Positions 44,211 through 55,800 of a stretch of DNA of 64,000 nt are shown here, piece by piece; positions within the stretch are counted from its first letter, which is position 1; each line of letters begins with the position of its first letter. The translations under genes were made by a program, and so were the position numbers. The notes beneath the pieces were generated by a model, which ran no database searches, had not been told where the DNA came from, and worked only from the letters and a program-made list of their open reading frames with translations. The stretch is from Oscarella lobularis (lineage: Eukaryota > Porifera > Homoscleromorpha > Homosclerophorida > Oscarellidae). Location: positions 3,100,001 to 3,164,000 of the forward strand of contig NC_089178.1 in NCBI RefSeq assembly GCF_947507565.1, written 5' to 3'.

Positions 44211-46700
44211 ATGGAAAGCAGCGAGGAAGCCGATAAAACGGTTGTTCAAGAATTCACCTACTTGCTCGAAAAGTCCAAGCAACTATTCAGCGGCATTCGG
44301 TAAGGAAAAAGAAACCGAGACGACGAATGACTGCAAAGAAGCTGGTCGCGTAGAGATCTTCCCCAATTCGGACGAAAACACTGGCCCGGTTACTTCGCTC
44401 GAACGTTCGACGTTTACACGCGAGTAAGTCAGCCGCAAATACTTCAAACCAACTGCCTCCTTCACGCGACGGCGTTTCTAGCTGTGGAAATTCCAACAGA
44501 AGCACAGAAAGGTATTGGACGAAAAGTTCGGCTTGAAGAGATGGCAAATCGGCGAGCTGGCATCGAAAATCGGTCAACTCTACTATCAGTACTAGTAAGA
44601 GTAAATCAGATAGACGCTAGGCTAGATTGAGGTGAAAATCTAATTTTTAGTATGAGGACTTGCGAGAGTGGCTATTTGCACGAGTCCTTCTCCTTTTACG
44701 AAGCTGTCAGAACGAGAGCTTATTACTCTGACGTGATGAGAGAAGAGAGGTTGCCAGGACGACAATGAAATCGAGTCGTAATTTGTACGTGTTCTAGAGA
44801 TGATTTGGCTGTTAAAAGACTTCGCTATTATGCTCGATTTATCGTCGTCTGTCTGCTGCTTCACAAGGATAACCTCATGGCCGAACTGATTAAAGTCGAT
44901 TCAGTTTTAGGAAATTGAAACTGAATTTGATTTTTTTGCTGCTCGGTAGGAGTTGAGGGAACTTGTTGAGGTGTACGTGACGAAATTCGGTCCTTCTGAT
45001 GCGGAAGAATGGTATTTGGTTCTCAAAGAAGTTGCTGCATTTGTTGAAGTAAGGCCAAATATAAAGAAATATATACATCATACGGTTCTTATAGGCAAAT
45101 AAAATTGTCAGTGTAATGGGCGAACGTTCTCGTCCCATTTGCCTGTCTCACCGACTGGCTAGTCGCTATGAAACTCTAGAAGTGAGACCAAAGCAATGGG
45201 AAATTTTTATTGTAGAAACGTATGTTTGCCAGGCGGTCAGATCTTTGCGTGTCTCATCTGAACGAGATATGGTCAAACTGCAGCAAGCACTCGTAATTGG
45301 TCTCACGACAAAACAGGTATTGAACAATTAAGTAATTAAAATGGCGTTTAGTTTTAACTCTTTTATTAACTGTATAGGTTAAATTCAGTGAACTGACGTT
45401 GGACATGTTTAGAATGCTAGAGTGCCTTGAAAGGGAACCGGAGCCAGGTGCAATTGATCAGGATGATGCAGACGAGTCAATGGGCAGTGTACGTTAGTTA
45501 AAAGGACCTTATTGCTTCTCCACTTTTTATTCAGGATGACGGAAGCTCAAAAGACAGATCTGGAAATCCTAACAAATACCTGCTCTACAGGCCATCTGTT
45601 TATCAAATCATGACGTATTTATCGTCTGGGATAAAAGTTGGAATCACGGGAAATTTAAATGAATTTTTATTTCTTTTTTGCGATAGGATTTGCCTAACAA
45701 TTCTGCCATGCTCCTGTATCTTTCTGGTGAAGGGATCACAGCAAGCATGGATAAAAAAGGTTACATTGCCTTGAATAATTGACGTTTAAGATATTGATCT
45801 TCAGCAGGTCCTTATCAGAGAGGCGGGATTGCTACAAAAGGTGGTAATGCTATGAAAAGCAATCAAACGGAGCACCAGGGGTACTTTCCATATAAGCCAA
45901 CTATAAATCCTTTTATTCCTAATTTCCAGTGTTTATCCGGAAGACGTACTTCCTTTTACTCGAAAGCCATTGATGGTGGTTGTTGATAGCAGCAACAGCG
46001 AAGCCTTTATGGTAGGTGCTACGAAACAGTCCATTCAGATTCTACGTGTAACTGTTTTTTAGTCACTAAGAAGTCCGTTTGGTCAGCCTTTGGTATGCCT
46101 ACTTTCACCTCAAAATATTCCTCCGACTTTTACAGGTTGGTATTATTAGCCAAACTCGAAAGATACGCAAGTCGTGCTGATTGCTGTTAGACCCCAGTGT
46201 GGGTGGCCTACTCACTCTTTTTCTTCACAATCCTCTTGTCGCGTTCTGCTGCGTGTGTGGCGTTAGTGAAGTTGAGAAGAGCGTTTGGACTCAATGCCGA
46301 TCGCACGTAGAAAAGTTCTGCATTGAAGTCACAGAGCTGATGCAAGCAGTGGCAACTGGTAAACAGAGACGAGTTGTCTGAAGATTTTTTAATGGAATTT
46401 CTGAAGATACTTCTTATCTTGTGCTGATGGAAGATGACTTTCTCAGACTCTTCATACAGAGGTATATATTCATGTGCTACGTTCTCAGTGGACACAAAGA
46501 TTTCCAGGTAAATTTTGTTTTTGAGTGCACTTGCGCTTACCCTATATGACCCTGAATTGTAGGAAGACGGCTGCATCCCGCAATGCGTCCCTCCTCTCCC
46601 ACAAGAAGACGTTCTACAAAGCCACGCTCTCTTTGGATTAATTTTGGATTTGGCTGGAATGCTAAACGCGACAAGCCTATTTAATACATCTGATAAGTAG
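44211..46700 (+). CDS. SCAI: SCAI, suppressor of cancer cell invasion homologue
   Basis: Nuclear cofactor that represses MRTF/SRF transcription and acts with 53BP1 in break repair. ATG 44211 starts VVQEFTYLLEKSKQLFSGIR, followed across introns by DLPQFGRKHWPGYFARTFDV, LKRWQIGELASKIGQLYY, VKRLRYYARFIVVC-like LAVKRLRYYARFIVVCLLLH, FSELTLDMFRMLECLEREP, NPNKYLLYRPSVYQIMTYL, LYLSGEGIT, PFTRKPLMVVVDSSNSEAF, GQPLVCLLSP and GGLLTLFLHNPLVAF. Gene order of these segments matches the vertebrate protein end to end. About fourteen small exons with introns of 45-70 bp. Ends at TAG 46698-46700 after ILDLAGMLNATSLFNTSDK. Confidence 0.93.
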
Positions 46701-46827
46701 TCAAGTTTATTAATTTATTGATTTAGTAATTTGACTTTCTTTGACTTTCATTAGCTAAGTTCATTTATTGAGTTATCATTTCGCATTTTTTGACTTTCAA
46801 TCTTTCATTAGCGTGCGTTAGAGAAGC

Positions 46828-47854
46828 ATGGGTCGACCTAAACGTCGCGTTCCTGCCGCTCAAGACGAAAGCCAGTCCGTAGATCTCCAAGCGCTAGCAT
46901 CAATGACGTGCCAGCAAATGCTTTCGAAGAAGACTTCTGAAGAGCAGCGAACACAAGACGATCTTCCAGAATTCCTTCGTCTCGAACCGTCAAAACCGAC
47001 TACGACGTACACGAGAATGACATTTGTTCAAGTTTTCGATGGTTACGTGTACCGTAGAGATGATTTGGCGTCGAAATTGGACCCAGGCTTTGACGTAAAT
47101 CAAAAAATTTATCTCAATCTGGAAGGAGGAAGTCGCGTCGTGAAAAATGCTCAATCTGAAGTACGAAGTCATTAGGTATAAGTACAGCGATGTCTTGTAA
47201 TGATTTTTGTTCCGTACAGCTTTTGAAAAGAAGTGTAGTGACAGCTGATCTCGAGAAGCGCCACTGCGTTCCGTGCGAAAAATCGCGTCATCAAGCGAAA
47301 AGGGAGAGAAGAGTAAGAAACTGATTTTTATGAATTATTTATCTATTTATTTATTTCAGATTCAGAGGGATTCGTCTTTGGGAAGCAAGTGGTTTGACTT
47401 GCCGGCAGGCGAGGCAACTGAAGACGCCAAACGAGATTTGAAAATTTTGAAAATGCGCGGCGCACTTGATCCAAAGCGGTTCTATAAGAAAGAAGATATG
47501 AATCAGCTGCCCAAGTTCTTTCAGGTTTGGAATTATTGCATGTACGGAAAGAGTCGTATTTATTTTCAAGCTCTTTTCTCTTCTCTTGAATAGCTTGGAC
47601 GTGTTATTGAGGGACCTGGTGAATTCTATTCTGGTCGACTTACTCGCAGGCAACAGAAGCAGTCAATTGTGGAGGAATTGCTCGCTGACGAGAAAGTGAA
47701 AAGGTCTAATATTTCAATGTTGGTTAGGTGTTCTATGTCGAAGTTGGTGCGATTTTTTAGTTACAGCAAAAGGAAGTATCAGGAGATTCAGGCTGCCAAG
47801 TCAAAGACGCTGAAGCGCATGCGGAAAAAGCAAAAGAAACATTATAAAAAATAA
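46828..47854 (+). CDS. DNTTIP2: DNTTIP2/TdIF2, Fcf2-domain rRNA processing factor
   Basis: Nucleolar factor for small-subunit pre-rRNA processing. Starts MGRPKRRVPAAQ at 46828. The C-terminal Fcf2 domain is clear: SKWFDLPAGEATEDAKRDLK, RGALDPKRFYKKEDMNQLPK, FFQ then LGRVIEGPGEFYSGRL, and a lysine-rich end KSKTLKRMRKKQKKHYKK. Five exons (introns near 47160-47219, 47313-47360, 47525-47593 and 47704-47762). At about 260 residues it is much shorter than the vertebrate protein, which carries a long acidic N-terminal extension; here the gene is near the size of yeast Fcf2. Confidence 0.9.
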
Positions 47855-47983
47855 AGAATAAAGTGGCGTCTATTATTGTATTTGCAATTTCGCGATTCAA
47901 AATGCGTTTGTACTACTGTAGTAAATCGGCTACTGTGGCACAGATTGCTGACGCATAAGTACCCGATGTTTAGAAGAGTTAAC

Positions 47984-48102
47984 GTCTACGGCCATACCAC
48001 GTTGAAAGCACCGGTTCTCGTCCGATCACCGAAGTTAAGCAACGTAGGGCCCGGATAGTACTTGGATGGGAGACCGCCTGGGAACACCGGGTGCTGTAGA
48101 CT
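47984..48102 (+). rRNA. 5S ribosomal RNA
   Basis: Begins GTCTACGGCCATACCAC and ends CCGGGTGCTGTAGAC, the canonical eukaryotic 5S ends that pair to form helix I. Internal control region is intact: box A-like AGTTAAGCAACG, and box C GGATGGGAGACCGCC. A T5 run directly after (48102-48106) is the RNA polymerase III terminator. About 119 nt. Single copy in this window, not in a tandem array. Confidence 0.96.
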
Positions 48103-48106
48103 TTTT
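48102..48106 (+). terminator. Pol III terminator of 5S rRNA
   Basis: TTTTT immediately following the mature 3' end, with a second T-run a few bases later. Confidence 0.85.
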
Positions 48107-48270
48107 ATATTTTTACTTCATGATATTTTTCTTTTGTGCATTTTTCATTTGGTCTTATGAAAGTTAGCTTCACCAAACAAGTTTTTGTTTGGAAAAATGT
48201 CTCGGTTTGTCTTGCATAAAATTGCAGGTGTAACAGTAAAATACAAAGCAGAGTGCAACGTGAAGGAAAA

Positions 48271-48335
48271 AAGAGAAGGGTACTTGATGGTGATGATGAT
48301 GAATATTATCATCGATGATCAAGTATTCTTCTCTT
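48271..48335 (+). ncRNA. Pre-miRNA-like hairpin (candidate)
   Basis: Arm 48271-48288 (AAGAGAAGGGTACTTGAT) pairs completely with 48318-48335 (ATCAAGTATTCTTCTCTT): 18 continuous pairs, two of them G-U. After a small internal loop, 48292-48300 pairs with 48305-48313 around a GAAT tetraloop. Size and shape fit an animal pre-miRNA, but a decayed palindromic repeat would look the same. Strand is not determined by sequence. Confidence 0.4.
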
Positions 48336-48427
48336 CCTCAATCATACAGTTTGATCACGCCTTTGCATTTATTTTACTGTTACAAACGCAAGATCGTATG
48401 TTGTGGGTTTTTAGAGCAGGAGTTTTA

Positions 48428-48745
48428 CAGGGTTCTGCCGAGAATATTTTTAGTGTGGGAAGAAGGTACGGAAGGATAGATAAAATACGCAATTTTAAAA
48501 AAGTCCGGGGCAATTTTAAAAATCGTCAAAGACAATTTTAAAATGGTCCTAAACAATTTTAAAATCTTGCCTTGGACGATGCTTAAAATTGCCTTGAAGA
48601 ATTTTAAAAATTGTCTTGACGATTTTCGAAACGGTCTTGGACGATATTTAAAATTGCCTTGAATATTTTTAAATATGTCTGAAAACGATTTTTAAAATTG
48701 TCTTGGACCATTTTTAAAACTTTTTTGACGAATTTTTCCAGCATT
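48428..48745 (+). mobile_element. Partial second copy of the intronic TIR element
   Basis: 48428-48465 matches the reverse complement of 7490-7527 at 35 of 38 positions, starting with the same terminus CAGGGTTCTGCC. It is followed, as in the first copy, by tandem variants of CAATTTTAAAATGGTCC (about 48490-48725). No opposite terminus was found, so this copy is truncated or diverged. Confidence 0.6.
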
Positions 48746-48856
48746 TTGGTTTTTATCACCGGCGACGTCGATTTGTTCGTTTCGGCAGCAGTTCAGGGTA
48801 AACGCTAAGGAAGCGCATTGTTACAACGGGTGTACCGAAAACATGACCAGGAGCCC

Positions 48857-48960
48857 GGTAATTAGATGCAAACGAGCATTCCAAACTTCTCTGAGAAGGC
48901 GGAAACGTATCCACCCCCCACATCAAGAAGCCTGGTAATTAGATGCAAACGAGCATTCCA
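48857..48960 (+). repeat. Duplicated 27-bp motif
   Basis: 48857-48883 and 48934-48960 are identical over 27 bp (starting GGTAATTAGATGCAAACGAG), 77 bp apart, and both are followed by an AACTTCT. Each holds ATGCAAAC, close to the octamer factor site. About 300-380 bp upstream of the transporter start, so a promoter or enhancer role is possible. Confidence 0.6.
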
Positions 48961-49238
48961 ATTCCAAACTTCTGTGACGCCACATCCTGTTTCACGAAAG
49001 GACCCAAATTTCTCCGAAAGTAAAAGACAAGGACCCTAACAAATACCCAGGTGCACAACTACAATGTATCGGACACCTGACGGACGCAGTCGCGACAGCG
49101 TACCACCGACCACTTTTCCGGTACGCAACGAACAAAATTTTTACACCCCAAAAACTATGTCTCGGTACTCAGCGAAACCGCAGCGGTTAAAATCAATGAG
49201 GAACACGACGCTCGTGACTTTGACCCCCGCACTTCGAC

Positions 49239-51113
49239 ATGGCTTTCACCACGTTCAAGCTCTTTCGCCAAGCTCGCCTGTACAGCATCTACGTCCTTAT
49301 TCTCTTGCTCATTGCCTACCTTCTCAATCAACTTGACCGCTACACGCTGCCTATCGTCGCGAAACCGGTCGCGCAAGATCTCAAATACGGCGAGAAGTCA
49401 TGCATGGCCAACTCGTCCAACTACTACTACACGAATTTCAAAGACAATACGTCGTCGACAATCACCCACAACTGCACGCATTTGCTCGACGACATCAAAC
49501 TGAACGTCACCGAACAGTAAGAAGACGTGGGGGAGTCGGCGTCGATCTTATCTTTTTGCTAAAGGGAAAAGATGTGCGAAGGGAACAGTGTTCTAGTGAA
49601 TTACACTAAAAACGGAACGACGTACACCAATCTCACTGACGCGTGCGAATGGAACTATGACGGATCGGGGCTCCTCTATCAGGTCTCCCGTCCAGCCTAC
49701 ATTAATTGATTCCCTTTCTCCGAATCGTCGTCTCTTTTTTTTGTTTCAGGTTATTGCCGGTCCGATTTTTACCGTCGTTTACACGTTTGCCGGCATCCCG
49801 CTCGGTCTCGCTGCCGATCGATATAATCGCGTTCGAATATTGACTGTGTGCTTGATTTTGTGGAGTTTCTGCACGTTGATGGCCGGCTTTGCGAACGCCT
49901 ATTGGAATCTGGCCTTGGCTCGAATGGGCCTCGGAATTGGGTTCGAGAGGAATTACACCATACACATGTAGGACTTATAAAAACGTTCTTTAGGGAAGCT
50001 GGGTGCAGTCCCATGGCAACGAGCATCATAGCTGATTACTTCCCTGAGGTGAGTGCTAGCTAATTGGTTCCCACGCCTGTTAATTAAATATTTTTCTAGC
50101 ATTTGCGAGGGTCTGCTCTTGGGATATATAACTTTGGAATTTACACGGGATACAGCTTGGCTTTTGCCATCGGCAACGGCGTCTACTTGGCAATTGGTTG
50201 GCGATGGGTATTCTACATTGCTGCCATACCGGGTTTCATCTTCGGCATCATTATCATCATCTCCGTCAAAGAGCCTCAACGAGGTCAAAGCAACGATGAC
50301 AACGGCAAAACGGTTTCGGGCCTCAAGAAGAAATTTCAATTACCACTTCGAGAGCGCGTGATCGAACTCCTCAAAGCCTTCTTCCTCTCGCCGTCCGTCC
50401 TTCTTCTCTGCATTGCCGGCGGCGTACGAAACGGCGGCGGCTACGTGTGGGCCTTGAATACGGAGCTCTTCTTCGAGACCGTGAAGGAGCAGACGAAGAC
50501 TCAGATATCTCACTGGATGTCGTGGATACCGCTCGTCGGCGGATCCATCGGCGCCTTCGTCGGCGGCATCATATCGGACGTGTTCGTCAAAAAGCGCGGT
50601 CCGCACACGCGCGTCTGGGTGCTCGTCATCAGTCAGGCGCTCGCCGCTCCGTTTGCCGCCGGTGCGCTCTTCTTTAATCCGCCCTACTGCTATCTCTGTC
50701 TCATACCGAGCAATATCATCGGTGAAATGTGGGTTGGCGTCACGCTCGCCGTTCTTATCGACGTCGTGCCCGTCTATTTGCGCACGTCGGCCATCGCCGT
50801 GTATTTCTTTATTATTACCAATATCGGTGGCAATTTGAATCCGCTTGTTTCTGTTATCAAGTCCAGCTTTGGCGGCGGTCGAACGGCGTACGAGTACGCG
50901 CTTCTCATCATGTATCCCGGTCTCTATATGCTGGGCTCGGTACTCTTTCTGCTTACGCTGTTTGTCTTGAGAATTGACATCAGGAGAAAGAAGCAGAGAG
51001 AAGCGGAACGGGAGGCGCTCTTTGGTTACGGTAACAGCGACGACGACGACGAGGAGATAACCAACTCAAGCGAGAACAAATCAGACAGTGACAAAATCCA
51101 GCGCGATCTCTAA
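49239..51113 (+). CDS. Major facilitator superfamily transporter, spinster-like
   Basis: About twelve membrane segments. First helix YVLILLLIAYLLNQLDRY is followed by an unusually long extracytoplasmic loop with many N-glycosylation sequons and cysteines. The MFS signature GLAADRYNRVRILTVCLILW follows helix 2, then ARMGLGIGEAGCSPMATSII, YFPEHLRGSALGIYNFGIY, GWRWVFYIAAIPGFIFG, an internal cytoplasmic loop (KEPQRGQSNDD), and the second half with GGIISDVFVKKRGP. GEAG and the NQLDRY helix resemble spinster (SPNS) lysosomal/sphingolipid transporters. The C-terminal tail is acidic. Five exons, the last (50101-51113) encoding most of the protein. Substrate not predictable. Confidence 0.83.
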
Positions 51114-51191
51114 AGTTCATGAAAGGAGAGGATATGTAGTACGCTACGCTTGCTGACACCGTCTGTTAAACTTTTCTTCACTTTATTTTGT

Positions 51192-52842
<1,651 letters not shown>

Positions 52843-55800
52843 ATGAACTCACTGGTCGTCCTTTGGACGACGATCGTCTCGATGGGCGTTTTTCGTCCCG
52901 TCGAAAGCGCCTTGGATCAAGTCGTGCCCCAGTCGAAGTCGACTTGGCCGCCCGCCTCTTTGACGTTTGTCATGGACACGACGGGGAGCATGCACGACGA
53001 CTTAGCGCAGGTGAAAGAAGCGGTCAACGTCATATTCGACAGCATCATCGCCAATCCGGACGTGCCTGTGCAAAATTTCGTGCTCGTTCCCTTTCACGAT
53101 CCTGGTGAGAGACGCGATTACGGGGAACGGATTTTTGGCATCCGGTTTTGCGGTTTCTTGTATCACGGGGAAGGGCTCCCTGTGAACGTTTGATAGAGAG
53201 AGTCGTAAGGTGGGCCAAGTGCTAGCTAGACTCGCAGCAAAGTCGCTCGAGTAGAGAAACACCCTGTAGAGCTCCCCCGTTGTGCGAGGATAGACAAATT
53301 GGCCCCGCGGCAATGGCTTCATTGCCCTGATTGCTTTACCTACGTAGATGTTGGGTCTGCGACGGTGACAAGAAGCAAGGAAGAGTTTCAGTCCGCTTTG
53401 GACTTTCTCTACATCGACGGTGGCGGCGATTGCGAGGAAATGACTCTATCGGGCATCAAGAAGGCTTTGGAAAAAAGCCTGCCAAGATCGTATATCTTCG
53501 TCTTCACCGACGCCAGTGCAAAGGACTACGATCTATTCGACGAAGTTGCCGGTCTCGTTCAGTTAACAGGCAGCCAGATCATCTTCGTACTGACGGGCGA
53601 CTGCGGCTACACGGACTCAATCGAATACCAAGTCTACCAAAGAATCGCTATTCTGTCGAAAGGAAAGATATTCCAACTGCAAAAAATCGACGTCAAAGAC
53701 ATTTTGGTTTCCTTGAACTTCCTTATCGAGGCTCGACTCGTCAGCTTGGTCTACAGAGTCGAAGTGCCAGCCGGCACCAGTCGCTTCGACTTCGCCGTCG
53801 ACGAATGCCTTCAGAGCATTTTCGCGACGGTAACAACGAAAGGTTCCCACGACGAAGTTCTCCTCAACGTGAACGCGCCGTCGGTGCGACTCGTCAGTCC
53901 CAACGGTCGAGAAAGATATTTGACTGTCATCGACACGAAATCGGTGCTCGTCATCAACGAGTCGAATCCCAAGCCCCCCGGTCCGTGGCAGATGTTCGTT
54001 CAATCGAATTTGTCCTATAGCATTATCATCGACGGTCGTTCGTTTTGCGACTTCAAGACGTCGTTCGTGTACGCGACGACGCCCGGCGTCTATTTCATTC
54101 AACCGGTTATTAACGAGAAGGGAAATATCGTTCTGAATGCGACCGCGGCGCCGGTCAGCGATTTGGAAGACGTTGGCAATGATTGCTATTGCACGGGCGC
54201 GCACGTGTCGCAAATCGACTTTCTCGAGTCGAACGGTGAAGAGACGGGCATGTCGGTGCGACTCAACTGGAATGTCAGCGAGCCGTTTCCCGTTTTGAAT
54301 GAACACACGATGTCGTTTCCGAATCGGTCCTTTATTCTTCGAGTGCTAGGACGGGACGAATACGGCTACGCATTCCAACGTCTTTCGTCGACAATTGCAC
54401 CAGGAAAAATAGGTAATATATTATAAATGCACGATGTCTCAATAGTTTTCAAATGGAGTAACGTCTATTGACTATCGTGACACTGCTTGTTCTAGATAAG
54501 CCCAAACCGGTTGAACCCGAATCGGTCGTCTTTTGGGCTTTGCGAAACGACTCCTTCGTTTTGCCCTGCGACTATCACAGCACCGTGTCTGTGACGGTGG
54601 AATGGTATAAGGACGGCAAAATTCTCTTGCGAGACGACGATCGCTACGACCGCTTTTCGGACGGTCGTCTCCTCATTCGTCGTATGACTGACGACGATGT
54701 CGGCATATATAGATGCGAACTGAGAAGCGTTCTCACCGTTCCCGGTTTTGACCTACATCTCAACATAGCAGGTAGCATTGACGGAGAGAGAGAGAAGCGG
54801 CAATTTCTTTTGTACTGACGTGTCATTTCAGAGATTCCCACGGTCACTTTGTTTCCAGGTGCATTGTCCGTGAGGCAAGGCGGCACCGCTAGATTCACGT
54901 GCTTTGCAGTCGGTCCGCCGTCTCCGAAACTTTCGTGGTATATAAACGGAGTCGCTTATTCCTATTCAATGAGCAGACGTTACCGCGTTGTCTATCACCA
55001 AATGCCCGCGACGTTCGAAATCAGAGGTGCGTCGCGTGTCGACGAAGGAACAATCACGTGCCAGGCGAGCAATCTGGCCGGAACGGTAAACAAAACGGGA
55101 CTTTTCGGAATCGAAGGTAGCAGTAGTAAAGTCTTCTTTCTATAAAGGAAATAACCTATTTTGTTTCTCGCTCATAGCGCCTCCTCGAATTGCAATTTTT
55201 CCGCCAGAAATAACAGTCGTCAAAAACGCGAATGTGACGTTCGTCTGCCGAGGAGACAGTCTACCTCGGCCCGTTCTGAATTGGTATCGCAACGGCGTGA
55301 TATTGGCCGGCGTCCCTACGTCGGATCGAGAAGTGCAGCTGACGATCAATTTCGCTACGTTGGATGACCAAGGCGCATATACCTGCGTTGGCGTGAATTC
55401 AAGAGGACGAGAAGAAGCATCGGCGTTATTGATCGTGCAAAGTATGCGGAAAACGCGTTTACGTCACTTCAATATTTCACTTTGTTATTTTATCAGCTTT
55501 GCCTTTCTTTCTTGTTGAGCCGCAAGACGCCGTCGTATTATCCGGCAGCTCTGTCAGCTTGGATTGCGTCGCCGATGGCACTCCTTTGCCTTCGATAGCC
55601 TGGTACAAAGACGGCCTTGAGTCGCCGCTTCTAACGGGCGACCAGCGTCTTTTTATAACGAGCGTACAGCCTCAAGACAGCGGTTCGTACGTTTGCATCG
55701 CGACGAACGTAGTCGGTAGTCGACGTGCGTCGGCTAACGTAAAAGTGATCGGTGAGGTCAATGAGAATTTCTTTCTTATCTTACCCTCTCCTTTTTTTTT

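Larger units (their letters stand above)
48107..49238. other. Non-coding region 5S / MFS transporter
   Basis: About 1.1 kb, long for this window. Holds a 65-nt hairpin, a one-ended copy of the intronic element with CAATTTTAAAA repeats, and a duplicated 27-bp motif. Open frames here are repeat-derived and unlike known proteins. Confidence 0.7.
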
